From NCBI RefSeq assembly GCF_904842695.1, contig NZ_CAJGWQ010000001.1:1-64000 (forward strand): a DNA stretch of 64,000 nt, read 5' to 3'. Each line of letters begins with the position of its first letter. Within the stretch, counting starts at the first letter, position 1. Source of the DNA: Gulosibacter hominis (lineage in GTDB: Bacteria; Actinomycetota; Actinomycetes; Actinomycetales; Microbacteriaceae). The notes beneath the pieces were generated by a model that was not told the DNA's origin, did not search any database, and saw only the letters and a program-made list of their open reading frames with translations. The position numbers were made by a program, and so were the translations under genes. Below are positions 39,481 through 49,559 of the stretch, one piece after another.

Positions 39481-39503
39481 TCACACGGCTCTGAACCACA
39501 CCA

Positions 39504-39540
39504 CGCAGTGGGCGCAACCAGTCTGGTTGCGCCCACTGCG
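39504..39540 (+). terminator. Hairpin terminator after acnA
   Basis: CGCAGTGGGCGCAACCAG and its exact complement form an 18-bp arm pair separated by one base (39504-39540), giving a very stable hairpin. No U-tract. Confidence 0.8.
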
Positions 39541-39630
39541 CTTAGAATGAACTCTTACCGTTCAGTGCTGCGGCATCGAGCAACTTGAGTTGCAGGGAAG
39601 CATATGGTCGAGCAGGAGGGAACAGGCGTC

Positions 39631-41622
39631 ATGAGCGAATCGCTACTCGCGCGCATCCAAAGCCCGCGCGATCTGCGCGAACTCAACGCACAGCAGCTGC
39701 AACAACTCGCAGCCGAAATCCGTTCGTTCCTGGTCGAAAATGTGTCGCGCAGCGGTGGTCACCTCGGCCCCAACCTCGGCGTGGTCGAGCTAACACTGGC
39801 CATTCATCGGGTTTTTGACTCGCCAACTGACGCAATTATTTTTGACACCGGTCACCAGTCGTACGTGCACAAACTACTGACGGGACGACAAGATTTTTCA
39901 AAGCTGCGTGAGCGCGGTGGGCTGGCGGGATACCCACAGCGCGGCGAGTCGGAGCACGACATTGTCGAGTCATCACATGCGTCGAGCTCGCTGAGCTGGG
40001 CCGATGGTATTTCGCGGGCTTGGAAGGCGTCGGGGCAGGACGATCGCACCGTTGTTGCGGTGGTGGGTGACGGTGCGCTCACCGGCGGGATGACCTGGGA
40101 AGCGCTCAACAACATCACCGACGACAATGACCGTCGGCTCGTGATCGTGGTGAACGACAACGGTCGCTCGTATGCGCCGACAATCGGTGGTATCGCGCGC
40201 TTCCTCAACCGGGTGCGCACCGACCGGGTGTACACGAGTCTGCAATCAAAATCGAAAAACCTGTTTTCGCGGCTATTCGGTAAATTCGGTCGCGGTATTT
40301 TCCGTGCCACTCGCGGTGCGCTGCACGGATTCGCATCCCGGCTGGGGGACACCGGCGGCCTGTATTCCGACCTCGACATCAAATATCTCGGACCGGTTGA
40401 CGGCCACGATCAAAAGGCGATGGAAGAAGCGCTGCGATTGGCGCGCGCCTACGGCAAACCGGTGATCGTGCACGCCATCACCGAAAAGGGCCACGGATAC
40501 GAGCCCGCCCGCAACGATAAAAACGACCAGTTTCATGCGGTGGGGCAGATCGATCCGATCACCGGCGAACCGGTTTCAGAATCTTCGGGCCAGTCGTGGA
40601 CGGGCGTATTCGGCGAAGAGATGGTCAAACTCGGCGCCGAACGTGATGACATCGTGGCAGTTACCGCGGCCATGCTGCGGCCGGTTGGACTCGCGCCCTT
40701 CGCAGAGGCGTACCCCGACCGCGTATTTGATGTGGGCATTGCCGAACAGCACGCGGTCACCTCGGCCGCCGGTATGGCGTTTGGCGGGCTTCACCCGGTG
40801 GTGGCGCTGTACGCAACATTCATGAACCGCGCCCTTGACCAGGTGCTGATGGATGTCGGTTTGCACCGGGCGGGCGTGACCTTTGCGCTCGACCGTGCCG
40901 GCGTGACCGGGCCGGACGGCCCCAGTCACCACGGCCTGTGGGACCTCTCACTGCTGCAGCTGGTGCCGGGCATCCGGATTGCCGCGCCGCGAGATGCCAC
41001 CCGGCTGCGGGAAGAGCTGCGTGAAGCGGTCGCGATCGAAGATGCCCCAACCGTCGTGCGCTATTCGAAGGGCAAAGTTGGCGACGAGATGGAAGCCGAA
41101 ATGCGGTTTGCCGACGGCGTCGATCTGCTTCGGCGCGGCAGCCGCCCGGATGTGCTGATCGTCGCAGTTGGCCCGATGGCGAAGCTCGCGCTGGCGGTTG
41201 CTGACCTGGTTGAAAAGCAGGGGATTGGGGTCACCGTTGTTGATCCCCGCTGGGTGGTTCCGGTGCTCGAGAGCGTGATCGCGCTCGCCCGCCACCATCG
41301 ACTCGTGGTGTCGATTGAGGACGGCATTGTGGTTGGCGGCATCGGCACTCGCATCCGCCAAGACCTGCGTGCCGCCGAGGTTGAGGCCACGGTTACCGAA
41401 CTCGGATTGCCCGATGAGTTCATCGATCACGCGAGCCGCGATGAAATTTTCGCGGATGCGGGTCTTACGCCCCGGCAAATTGCCATGAACATCGTGGCGC
41501 AAGTGCTCGGTTCGCGCGTGCCGCACGCGCGCCCCGAACCACCCGAAACCGAAACACAGGCAATTGAAACTGTGCTGCGGCAGCTCAGCTCAAGCGAGGC
41601 TTCGAGCGCACACGATAATTAA
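39631..41622 (+). CDS. dxs: 1-deoxy-D-xylulose-5-phosphate synthase
   Basis: 663 residues from the ATG at 39631 (GGAGGG ten bases upstream). An upstream ATG at 39604, with AGGGAAG nearby, adds nine residues and is also possible. TPP motif GDGALTGGMTWEALN, HASSSLSWA, VNDNGRSYAPTIG, and the transketolase core DRAGVTGPDGPSHHG. It joins pyruvate and glyceraldehyde-3-phosphate to start the MEP isoprenoid pathway. Confidence 0.96.
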   Translation: MSESLLARIQSPRDLRELNAQQLQQLAAEIRSFLVENVSRSGGHLGPNLGVVELTLAIHRVFDSPTDAIIFDTGHQSYVHKLLTGRQDFSKLRERGGLAGYPQRGESEHDIVESSHASSSLSWADGISRAWKASGQDDRTVVAVVGDGALTGGMTWEALNNITDDNDRRLVIVVNDNGRSYAPTIGGIARFLNRVRTDRVYTSLQSKSKNLFSRLFGKFGRGIFRATRGALHGFASRLGDTGGLYSDLDIKYLGPVDGHDQKAMEEALRLARAYGKPVIVHAITEKGHGYEPARNDKNDQFHAVGQIDPITGEPVSESSGQSWTGVFGEEMVKLGAERDDIVAVTAAMLRPVGLAPFAEAYPDRVFDVGIAEQHAVTSAAGMAFGGLHPVVALYATFMNRALDQVLMDVGLHRAGVTFALDRAGVTGPDGPSHHGLWDLSLLQLVPGIRIAAPRDATRLREELREAVAIEDAPTVVRYSKGKVGDEMEAEMRFADGVDLLRRGSRPDVLIVAVGPMAKLALAVADLVEKQGIGVTVVDPRWVVPVLESVIALARHHRLVVSIEDGIVVGGIGTRIRQDLRAAEVEATVTELGLPDEFIDHASRDEIFADAGLTPRQIAMNIVAQVLGSRVPHARPEPPETETQAIETVLRQLSSSEASSAHDN

Positions 41623-41644
41623 TACGCGTACCACAGCAGCATAA

Positions 41645-41685
41645 AACGGGGCCGAGCTCGCAACTCTAGCGAACTCGGCCCCGTT
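41645..41685. terminator. Bidirectional terminator between dxs and fadJ
   Basis: A 17-bp arm pair with one mismatch (41645-41661 with 41669-41685) around a 7-base loop. It lies between dxs and the converging fadJ gene. Confidence 0.8.
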
Positions 41686-41695
41686 GTGATGCCAA

Positions 41696-43858
41696 CTAAT
41701 TGGCAGCTTCGCGAGTTGCGGCACCGAGAATCTTTGGGGTGTGGAATGTGCCACCAAAGACGCGCTCGGATGCGCCAATCCGGTCGAGATAGGGGGTGAG
41801 CCCACCGTTGATGAGCGGGAACCCGGCCCCCAATATCAGGCAGAGGTCGAGATCTTCGGCGGCGGTGACCACCTGCTCATCGAGCATAATTTTCACCTCA
41901 TCGGCGAGCGCATTCTGTGTGCGTTCGAGCAACTGCTCGGCGGTGAGTGGTTCGTTGCCCGCCGATCCCACTACCGCCTGCAGCTCGCGGGTGTAACCGG
42001 TGACATTGCCCTTGCCGTCACGCTTGAGCAGTTTCGCGTCACGGTCGGCTAGCTCATGCAAACTTGCCGAGTCGAAAAAGCGGTCGGGGAAGGGCTCGTG
42101 GTGCGATCGCAACACATGCGCCCCGACCTTCAGGCCGATCAGCTCGAGCAGCGTGAATGGCGACATGGGCAGCCCCATTGGTGCCAGCGCGGTATCGGCG
42201 ATCTCGACACTGGTGCCGGTGTCGACCGCGTGCATCACCTCGCCGAGCATGCGCGCCAACACACGGTTGACAACGAACCCGGGGCGATCGCGAACAATGA
42301 CGGCGTTCTTTTTCAGTTGCTTGGCCACAGCCATTGCGGTTGCCAGTGTTGCATCGCTGGTGGAGTCCACCTTCACCACCTCGATGAGCGGCATGACCGC
42401 AACGGGGTTAAAGAAGTGGAAACCGACAAGCCGCTCGGGATGCTTAAGCGCCGAACCAATTTCGGTCACCGAGAGTGACGAGGTGTTGGTGGCCACGATG
42501 GCGTCTTCGGGAATGATCTGTTCAAACTCGCGGAACACCTGTTGTTTTACGCTGAGTTCTTCGAACACCGCCTCGATCACCCAGTCGCAATCGGCAAATT
42601 GCTGGCGATCGGTGGTGCCGGTGACCAGGCCCTTCAGCCGAGCGTGGGTGTCGGCGTTGATACGGCCCTTGTCGAGCAGCTTGTCGATCTCGGCCTGCAC
42701 TGAGGCCACGCCACGGTCGACCCGTTCTTGATCGAGGTCGGTCATCACCACCGGAACCTGCAGACGGCGCACGAATAGCAGCGCGAACTGGCTCGCCATC
42801 AGCCCGGCGCCGATCACCCCGACCTTGTTGACGGGGTGGGCGAGCTCACTATCGGGAGCACCCACAGGACGCTTCGCTCGTTTTTGCACCAGGTTGAAGC
42901 CGTACATCGAGGCCATGAACTGGTCGCTGGCCACTAGATCGCCCAGTGCCTGGTTTTCGAGTTCAAACCCGGCCTCGCGGTCGCCCTTTTTCACGGCGGC
43001 GAGAATTTCCAGCGCCCGGTAGGGTGCTCGCGGCACCTCACCGATTTTTTGTTCGAGCGACTTGCGGGCAATTTTGATGGCCGCATCCCATTTCATGGCC
43101 CGTTCGATTTTGCCGGGCTCGTTCGGCCGCTTGATCTTTTCACCATCAAGCACCGCAGTGATGAACTTGATCGAGTCTTCAATGAAGTTCACCGGGGCAA
43201 TCATGCGATCGAACAAACCCAGCTCGTATGCCTGTTCGGCCTTCAGCATGCGGTTCATCTTGAGCGGGTTCTCGATGATTACCCGCAGTGCGTTTTCGAT
43301 GCCGATCAGGTTTGGCGTGATGGTGGCACCACCCCAGCCGGGAACGAGGCCCAGATAGGTTTCGGGGAAGGCCACGGCAGGGCAGGATGCATCAATCACC
43401 CGATAGTCGCAGTGCAGCGCCACCTCGAGCCCGCCACCGAGCGCCATACCGTTCACGAGCGCGAAACTCGGCACACCCAGCTTGCTGAACAGCCCCAGCG
43501 CATCGTGGCCGAGCTCGGCCATCTGACGGGCAGCGACCGTGTCGGGGATCTGGTCGACCAGCGATAGATCAGCACCGGCTGCAAAGTTGAACCGCTTACC
43601 GGTGACCGCGACGGCGTGAATCTCGCCGTCCTGCGCGCGCTGTGCGAGTGAGGCGAGCAGCTCACCGAGCTGGGCGAGCGTATTCGGTCCGAGCGTGTTG
43701 GGACGCCGGTAGTCGAGGTTGTTATCGAGCGTGATGAGTGCCAGCGTGCGATCGCCGGCTAGCGGCACATCCCGCACCTTCGATTCGGTGATGACCTCGC
43801 TATCGGCAGCGTTGAGAATGGCCGAGTAGCGATTGCGATCAAAGAGTTGGTTCGTCAT
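41696..43858 (-). CDS. fadJ: Fatty acid beta-oxidation alpha subunit: enoyl-CoA hydratase/3-hydroxyacyl-CoA dehydrogenase
   Basis: 720 residues. The N-terminal crotonase half shows NGMALGGGLEVALHCDYR and FPETYLGLVPGWGG, with both acid/base glutamates. The dehydrogenase half begins at VGVIGAGLMASQFALL with NAD-binding and the catalytic HFFNPVAVMPL; the C-terminal helical domain is present. With the thiolase seven bases upstream it forms the beta-oxidation complex. FadB/FadJ naming is interchangeable here. Confidence 0.93.
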   Translation of the reverse strand: MTNQLFDRNRYSAILNAADSEVITESKVRDVPLAGDRTLALITLDNNLDYRRPNTLGPNTLAQLGELLASLAQRAQDGEIHAVAVTGKRFNFAAGADLSLVDQIPDTVAARQMAELGHDALGLFSKLGVPSFALVNGMALGGGLEVALHCDYRVIDASCPAVAFPETYLGLVPGWGGATITPNLIGIENALRVIIENPLKMNRMLKAEQAYELGLFDRMIAPVNFIEDSIKFITAVLDGEKIKRPNEPGKIERAMKWDAAIKIARKSLEQKIGEVPRAPYRALEILAAVKKGDREAGFELENQALGDLVASDQFMASMYGFNLVQKRAKRPVGAPDSELAHPVNKVGVIGAGLMASQFALLFVRRLQVPVVMTDLDQERVDRGVASVQAEIDKLLDKGRINADTHARLKGLVTGTTDRQQFADCDWVIEAVFEELSVKQQVFREFEQIIPEDAIVATNTSSLSVTEIGSALKHPERLVGFHFFNPVAVMPLIEVVKVDSTSDATLATAMAVAKQLKKNAVIVRDRPGFVVNRVLARMLGEVMHAVDTGTSVEIADTALAPMGLPMSPFTLLELIGLKVGAHVLRSHHEPFPDRFFDSASLHELADRDAKLLKRDGKGNVTGYTRELQAVVGSAGNEPLTAEQLLERTQNALADEVKIMLDEQVVTAAEDLDLCLILGAGFPLINGGLTPYLDRIGASERVFGGTFHTPKILGAATREAAN

Positions 43859-43864
43859 GTGGTC

Positions 43865-45085
43865 TTACCTTCCGACTCGAGCGTGACGCTTGCCGTTCCA
43901 ATGCGGGTTTTCCCAAATCACCGCACCACCCTGGCCAAGACCCACGCACAGGGCGGTGAGTCCGAATCGCACTTCGGGGTGCTCGGCAAACTGGTTCGCC
44001 AGCTGCATCATCAGCCGCACGCCACTCGCCGCAAGGGGGTGCCCGAGGGCGATGGCACCGCCGTACGGGTTAACGGATGGATCGTCATCGGCGATTCCGA
44101 ACGCATCCAAGAATGAGAGCACCTGCACGGCAAAGGCCTCGTTGAGTTCAAACAGGCCGATGTCATCGATAGTGAGCCCGGCACGCTGTAGCGCTTTCTT
44201 GGTGGCCGGAACCGGGCCGAGCCCCATGACCTCGGGTTCAACACCGGCAAATGCAAAGTTGACCAGGCGCATCTTCGGAGTCAACCCAAATTCCTTTACC
44301 GCGGCACCCGAAGCAAGAATGGATGCGGTGGCACCATCGGTGAGCGGTGAGGCGTTCCCCGCGGTAACCCGGCCGTGCGGCCGGAACGGTGTCTTGAGTC
44401 CGGCAAGCGCCTCCATCGAGGTGTCTGGGCGCAGATGCTCATCGCGGGTGACAAGCCCCCAGCCGGCGTCAGATTCAATGGCAACCGGCACAATATCGGT
44501 TTCGAATTTGCCCGCCCGCACGGCCGCATCCGCCTTGCGCTGCGAGTTTAGGGCGTAGCTGTCGGCACGCTCTTTAGTGAGTTCGGGGAAACGGTCGTGG
44601 AGCCGCTCGGCCGTTTTGCCCATGTAGAGCGCGTCGGGCTCAACGAGCTTTTCGGCCAAAAACCGCGGGTTCGGGTCGGCATCGAAGCCCATTGGGTGAC
44701 GACCCATATGCTCGACACCGCCGGCAATCACCACATCGTAGGCACCGGCGCGGATTCCCGAGCCCATGGTGGTTACCGAGGTGAGTGAACCGGCACACAT
44801 CCGGTCGATGGCAAGGCCGGGGACCGTATTGGGCAGGCCCGCCAGAATTGCCGTCGTGCGACCAAGCGTGAGACCCTGGTCGCCCTGCTGGGTGGTGGCG
44901 GCGATCGCCACATCGTCATAGCGGTCGAGCGGAATCGTGGCGTTGCGTTCCACAACGGCGCGAATCGCCTTTACCGCGAGATCATCGGCGCGGGTGCGTC
45001 GATACATCCCCTTGTCGCCGGCACGACCAAACGGTGTGCGGGCACCATCAATGAAGTACGCATCAAGGGCGCTGTGCTGAGCCAA
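43865..45085 (-). CDS. fadA: Acetyl-CoA C-acyltransferase (thiolase)
   Basis: 406 residues. Thiolase catalytic residues: the nucleophile in DRMCAGSLTS, the general-base His in ALGHPLAASG and the second Cys in CVGLGQGG. Cleaves 3-ketoacyl-CoA to acetyl-CoA and a shortened acyl-CoA. Upstream of fadJ in the same orientation, seven bases apart. RNase D-like gene lies 59 bases upstream on the same strand. Confidence 0.94.
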   Translation of the reverse strand: MAQHSALDAYFIDGARTPFGRAGDKGMYRRTRADDLAVKAIRAVVERNATIPLDRYDDVAIAATTQQGDQGLTLGRTTAILAGLPNTVPGLAIDRMCAGSLTSVTTMGSGIRAGAYDVVIAGGVEHMGRHPMGFDADPNPRFLAEKLVEPDALYMGKTAERLHDRFPELTKERADSYALNSQRKADAAVRAGKFETDIVPVAIESDAGWGLVTRDEHLRPDTSMEALAGLKTPFRPHGRVTAGNASPLTDGATASILASGAAVKEFGLTPKMRLVNFAFAGVEPEVMGLGPVPATKKALQRAGLTIDDIGLFELNEAFAVQVLSFLDAFGIADDDPSVNPYGGAIALGHPLAASGVRLMMQLANQFAEHPEVRFGLTALCVGLGQGGAVIWENPHWNGKRHARVGR

Positions 45086-45144
45086 ACTGCCTCCTTGCAG
45101 ATCGGTGCCGTGCAGTGGGAACGGCAGAGATGGACTCTCGCAGC

Positions 45145-46371
45145 CTAGCTTTCCCGAGCGGCGGATTCCTCAGCGTCTTGGCGCGAGGCTACAAAAGCAT
45201 CCCAAATAATTGGTGCCGTAATGTTGCACTGCCAATTCCGGGCACCGAGTTCGCGCAATTGTTCGGCAATCGCTGCCTCGCTGTCTCCGGCCGGTTCCCA
45301 CGCCACCCGCCGCAAAATTGCCGGCGTGAGCAGGTTTTCGGTGGGGAGGTTCAGCTGCTCGGCAGTTTCGGCAACCGCCGGTTTTGCCGATTTGAGTCGG
45401 GCGTCAGCTTCGGGCCGCTTGTTTGCCCAGGCTCGCGGCGTGGGAATAGCGTTCGCCGATCGGGCCTGCCGGTCGGGGAGTGCGTCAGTGGTGCGACCGC
45501 GCTCAATTGCCGCCCACCAGCGGTCAAGCTGCTCGCGGGACGCGCGGCCGGTAAACGATTTGAGAGCGGCCAGCTGGCCCTTGGTGCGCGGCATCTCCTT
45601 TGCCGCCGCGATGAGCGCTCGATCGGGAACGAGACGACTCGGCGCGGTGTCGGTTTCGCGAGCATAGGCATCGCGGGCCAGCCACAGCTCGCGCGCTATG
45701 GCAAGCTGACGCGGGCGGTGAACGGTGTGGATGCCCGAAAGTCGTCGCCAGGGCTCCTCGCGCTCGGGGCGCAGCTCGCGGGTGAGAATATCGGCGAACT
45801 CTTCGCTTGCCCACTCGAGCTTTTCGGCCTCGCGTAGCTCAACCAGTAACCGGTCGTGTACGTCGAGCAGCAGCTCAACATCGAGCGCCGCATAGGCAAG
45901 CCACTCGTCGGGGAGCGGTCGCCGCGACCAATCGGAGGCCGAATGCGCCTTGGCAAGCTCGATTCCGAGTAGTTCATGCACCACCGCTCCGAGCCCGACG
46001 CGTTCTTTGCCGAGCAGGCGCGAAGCCAGTTCGGTGTCAAAAATTTCTTGCGGATCGAGACCAATTTCGCGCAGGCTTGGCAGGTCTTGGGTTGCGGCGT
46101 GCAACACCCACAGCTCGCCATTGATGACCTCGCCGAGCTGCGCCAGCGAACCAAACGGGACGGGGTCAATGAGCATTGTGCCGGCACCGCGCCGAAAAAG
46201 CTGCACGAGGTAGGCACGGTCGGAGTAGCGATAACCCGCCGCCCGTTCGGTATCTACGGCAATTGCCCCCTCGCCGGCCCCGATGCGCGCAATCGCCGCA
46301 TCCAGAGCCTCGGGAGTGTCGATTACCTGCAGCTCGCCCTGTTCGAGCCGTCGTGCATCAACCGCGACCAT
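45145..46371 (-). CDS. Ribonuclease D-like 3'-5' exonuclease with HRDC domain
   Basis: 408 residues. DEDD exonuclease: IAVDTERA (Exo I), an AATQDLPSL Exo II, and AYAALDVELLLDVHD (Exo III). An HRDC-type helical domain (RLVPDRALIAAAKEMPRTKG) follows. Actinobacteria carry this gene next to DUF3000 and dxs, as here. It overlaps DUF3000 by 14 bases, so the two are probably one transcript. RNA substrates unknown. Confidence 0.9.
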   Translation of the reverse strand: MVAVDARRLEQGELQVIDTPEALDAAIARIGAGEGAIAVDTERAAGYRYSDRAYLVQLFRRGAGTMLIDPVPFGSLAQLGEVINGELWVLHAATQDLPSLREIGLDPQEIFDTELASRLLGKERVGLGAVVHELLGIELAKAHSASDWSRRPLPDEWLAYAALDVELLLDVHDRLLVELREAEKLEWASEEFADILTRELRPEREEPWRRLSGIHTVHRPRQLAIARELWLARDAYARETDTAPSRLVPDRALIAAAKEMPRTKGQLAALKSFTGRASREQLDRWWAAIERGRTTDALPDRQARSANAIPTPRAWANKRPEADARLKSAKPAVAETAEQLNLPTENLLTPAILRRVAWEPAGDSEAAIAEQLRELGARNWQCNITAPIIWDAFVASRQDAEESAARES

Positions 46372-46975
46372 GAGCCTTTCTCAATGTCTGTAGCGAAGGT
46401 ACCTCGCGGGTATCAACCGGTGGCAACCCGGCCAGCATGCACAGCAGCTTCGACCAGCCGGCAAGATGCGCACCAATATCGGTAGTGCGCGGTGTCCACG
46501 AGGCGCGCATTTCAATCTGCGACCCCTGCCCCTGTGGTGAGAGCTCACCAAATCCGCGAGAGTTCACAACGGTGACGGTACCCGAGGGGTAGTCGTATTC
46601 GGCGTTCGCTTCGGCCAGCGCATCCACCAGCCACGACCAGGCAACCTCAGGCAGCATGGCATCGTCGCCGATATCGGTTTCGAGCGGGGCCTGCGCAAAA
46701 CACACCACGCGAAACTCACCCCGCCAGGCTTCGGGCTGCGACAAATCGTGCATCAGGATGAATCGGCCGGTTCCCAGCGGTGAGTCGCCGTGCCGGTGCT
46801 CGGGGCTCACATCGGCCGCGAGCGCGATAGCGTTCGGTGCCAGCCCCTCGGGCGGGCGAATTTCTTGCACGCGCAAATCACTGCGGAACTCGACGCCTCG
46901 AATGCTTTCGACAGCGGCATCAAACTCGGCAGGAACCGGATGCAGACTTACCACCACACGCATGAGGTTAGGCAT
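46358..46975 (-). CDS. DUF3000 family protein
   Basis: 205 residues; no signal or membrane segment. Motifs such as GRFILMHDLSQPEAW and VAWSWLVDAL belong to DUF3000. A start at 46963 (MRVVVSLHP) is also possible. The gene is upstream of the RNase D gene in a compact operon. Function unknown. Confidence 0.9.
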   Translation of the reverse strand: MPNLMRVVVSLHPVPAEFDAAVESIRGVEFRSDLRVQEIRPPEGLAPNAIALAADVSPEHRHGDSPLGTGRFILMHDLSQPEAWRGEFRVVCFAQAPLETDIGDDAMLPEVAWSWLVDALAEANAEYDYPSGTVTVVNSRGFGELSPQGQGSQIEMRASWTPRTTDIGAHLAGWSKLLCMLAGLPPVDTREVPSLQTLRKAHGRG

Positions 46976-47105
46976 CCGTGCAGCACGGCACCGGGTGCCA
47001 CGCCGCCGACGGGCAACTTACTCACTACTGTTGAGGTGGCCAGTGGAACCGACGTCCACAGTGTCGGCGACGAACACTCGCGGATGTGACAGAGGGGGAT
47101 GTGAG

Positions 47106-48296
47106 ATGCAGCAGCAGCGAACCATACGAGCCGCGACCGCGGCGCTTGCGGGCGCGACCACGTTTGCGGGAGCCCTGGTCGGCACTATCGCGCTGAGCCT
47201 CGCACGCCAGGTGGTCACGCTGCCGTCAAAGGCTCGGGAGCCGGTTCGGGTGGTTGAAATCCGTCCCGATCCTGATGGCGACGGCACTCGCGGCACGGTG
47301 GTGTTGGAGCGCACGGTTGAGTCACATGCGCTGGGCGAGTTCACGATGCTTTGGAGGCAGGGAGCTGGCCGGGCGCGGCTGCTCGAACGACTGGAAGCAA
47401 CCGACCGCACGGTGACGCGCCGGTATGGGGATGTGCTTGGTGCAGATTTTGCCGGGGTGCGTGCGGTGCGGTTGGCATCCGCCCCGCAGCTTGGTATTGA
47501 AGACCTTGGTTGGCCGTGGAGTGAGGTGGCGATCCCCGGCGAAGGGGGAGAGCTGCCGGGATGGTTTATTCCGGCGGCTGGCGAAAGCAGCGATTGGTGC
47601 ATCCACATTCACGGGCGCGGTGCGACGCTCACCGAACCGCTGCGCACTGTGCCGCTGGTGGCCGAGCGGGGTTGGCATTCACTGGTGATGCGCTACCGGA
47701 ACGATCCGGGCGCGCCAGCCGGGCATCACGGTAAAACCGGGCTGGGGCTCACCGAGTGGCGGGATGTGGATGCGGCGCTCGAATGGGCCAAATCGCGCGG
47801 AGCGCGCCGCGTGGTGCTGGTGGGCTGGTCGATGGGTGGCGCAATTGCGGTGCAGGCAGCGCTGCGCTCGGTGCATGCCGATCTGGTTGTGGGGCTGATG
47901 CTCGAATCGCCGGCGCTTGACTGGACCGAGACGCTGATCTGGCAGGCGGGGCAATTGAATGTGCCAGCCAGTATCGCGAAGCTCGGTATTCGCCTGCTTG
48001 GTTCGCCGCTGGCACGGTCGGTTTTGGGTGCCGAAGAACCGCTCGATCTTGCCGAACTGGATGTGGTTGCTCGCGCGGCCGAGTTGCGCTGGCCAACGCT
48101 TGTGCTCGCTTCGACGGGCGATACAGTGGTGCCGGTGAGCGGGAGCCAGCGCTTGGCGAAGGCGCGGCCAGATCTTGTCACCTATGAGGAGTTCACTCGC
48201 GCCCGGCACACGCGACTGTGGAACACCGACCCTGAGCGCTGGGAGGCGGCGGTGGGGAAGTGGTTTGATCGCCTCAGCGAGCCCGGCAAATCGTAG
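47106..48296 (+). CDS. Alpha/beta hydrolase
   Basis: 396 residues from the ATG at 47106; the longer reading to 46656 overlaps DUF3000 and is rejected. A hydrophobic N-terminal segment (AATAALAGATTFAGALVGTI) is a probable membrane anchor. The nucleophile elbow is VGWSMGGAIA; the acid is likely in STGDTVVPVS and the His in ARHTRLW. The N-terminal half of about 150 residues is not recognised. Substrate unknown. Confidence 0.85.
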   Translation: MQQQRTIRAATAALAGATTFAGALVGTIALSLARQVVTLPSKAREPVRVVEIRPDPDGDGTRGTVVLERTVESHALGEFTMLWRQGAGRARLLERLEATDRTVTRRYGDVLGADFAGVRAVRLASAPQLGIEDLGWPWSEVAIPGEGGELPGWFIPAAGESSDWCIHIHGRGATLTEPLRTVPLVAERGWHSLVMRYRNDPGAPAGHHGKTGLGLTEWRDVDAALEWAKSRGARRVVLVGWSMGGAIAVQAALRSVHADLVVGLMLESPALDWTETLIWQAGQLNVPASIAKLGIRLLGSPLARSVLGAEEPLDLAELDVVARAAELRWPTLVLASTGDTVVPVSGSQRLAKARPDLVTYEEFTRARHTRLWNTDPERWEAAVGKWFDRLSEPGKS

Positions 48297-48349
48297 TTTC
48301 GCCCGCCGACGATCGTCGTGGGGCTGTCTACGACCTCACAGTCAGGCGG

Positions 48350-49099
48350 CTAGTGCTGGGCGAACAAACGCTGATAAACGTAGCCGACCGAATCAACCGC
48401 GAGCAGTTCGCGCCGAAATTCGGTACCGCGCCCCGAACCGGGAAGTGACGGCGCCGAATCGGGGGCGAATACAGGTGCCTGCGTGAGGCACACCTCGTCG
48501 AGCAGCCCCGCATCCAAAAACTGGCTGATCAGCTGGTTCCCGCCCTCAACCACCAGCTGGTGCAGTCCGCGCTCGTGCAGCTCGTGCAGCACATCGGCGA
48601 GTTGGATGCGGCCCTCGGGCGCGGTGAGCGGGATGACTGTGGCACCGGGCATGCTGCCGAGCACCCGGCTGCGCACTTCGGTGGGGCAGCACACGAGCAC
48701 CGAGTCGGCTGCCTCGTCGGGAGTGATGCGGTGCCCGTCAAGATTGCCGCTGGCAGTCACAATGCACAGCTTCGTCGGGGCGGTGCTGGTGTGGCGTTCT
48801 TGGCGCACGGTTTGGGCGCCAACGATGACGGCATCGCTCATTTGCCGAATGAGCTTGAGGATGCGTCGGTCGGCGCGGTTTGACAGCGTGTCAGAGGTGC
48901 CATCCGATCCGGTGACGCGGCCGTTGAGCGAACCGATCATATTCATCCGCATCCAATTTGGATGCGGTGGGCGATAGATCGCTTCGAGGTGGCTATTCGT
49001 GTCGCTCGCTCTCAGATCGATGGTGAACTCGGATGCGCCATCTCCGGGAATGATGCGCAGAGTATCCGGGTCGGGCATCGACTCGGTGATCGCGCTCAC
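48350..49099 (-). CDS. RibD C-terminal/dihydrofolate reductase-like pyrimidine reductase
   Basis: 249 residues. The reductase signature includes MNMIGSLNGRVTG, DAVIVGAQTVRQE, VVEGGNQLISQFL and LDEVCLTQAPVF. It would use NADPH to reduce a ribosylamino-pyrimidine or pterin-like substrate. The ATG overlaps the sufE stop by four bases. A DFR-type RibD with no deaminase domain; the rib operon is not in the window, so the reaction is inferred. Confidence 0.87.
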   Translation of the reverse strand: MSAITESMPDPDTLRIIPGDGASEFTIDLRASDTNSHLEAIYRPPHPNWMRMNMIGSLNGRVTGSDGTSDTLSNRADRRILKLIRQMSDAVIVGAQTVRQERHTSTAPTKLCIVTASGNLDGHRITPDEAADSVLVCCPTEVRSRVLGSMPGATVIPLTAPEGRIQLADVLHELHERGLHQLVVEGGNQLISQFLDAGLLDEVCLTQAPVFAPDSAPSLPGSGRGTEFRRELLAVDSVGYVYQRLFAQH

Positions 49100-49524
49100 G
49101 CGCTGTGCTCCGCGACCTGGCGCTTGACACGGGCGAGCATCCCGACCATGCCGTTGAGACGCAGCGGCGAAACCAGTTCGGTAATGCCGAGCGAGAACGG
49201 AAAGTCGGCCGGTAGCGCGAGCACCGACTCGACGCTGGCGCCGGCGAGGCCCTGCACGAGCACCGAGGCAAAACCGCGGGTGGTTGGGGCCTCGGCGGGA
49301 GCCTTGGCGTACACCGACACCTTGCCGTCGCTCACCTCAACCGTGATGAACACCGGTGACTGGCACTCAATGACGCGTTCAAATTCGGCATCGGCATAGC
49401 GCTCGGGTACCTCCGGCAGCTCATCCGACAGTTCGAGCAGCAGGGTCAGTCGTTCGCTTACGGGAAGCGCCAAAAAATCATCACGAATCGAGGCGAGTTC
49501 AGCGGGAAGAGCGGTATCGGTCAT
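49096..49524 (-). CDS. sufE: SufE family sulfur acceptor
   Basis: 142 residues. The active-site Cys sits in VIECQSPVF. SufE accepts persulfide sulfur from a cysteine desulfurase and passes it to Fe-S assembly or other acceptors. It overlaps the reductase by four bases and follows the sulfurtransferase by 35, a common actinobacterial pairing. No sufS or sufBCD in the window. Confidence 0.93.
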   Translation of the reverse strand: MTDTALPAELASIRDDFLALPVSERLTLLLELSDELPEVPERYADAEFERVIECQSPVFITVEVSDGKVSVYAKAPAEAPTTRGFASVLVQGLAGASVESVLALPADFPFSLGITELVSPLRLNGMVGMLARVKRQVAEHSA

Positions 49525-49559
49525 AGCGCCAAGCGTAGTGGGCGAGTGTGAGCGAACCG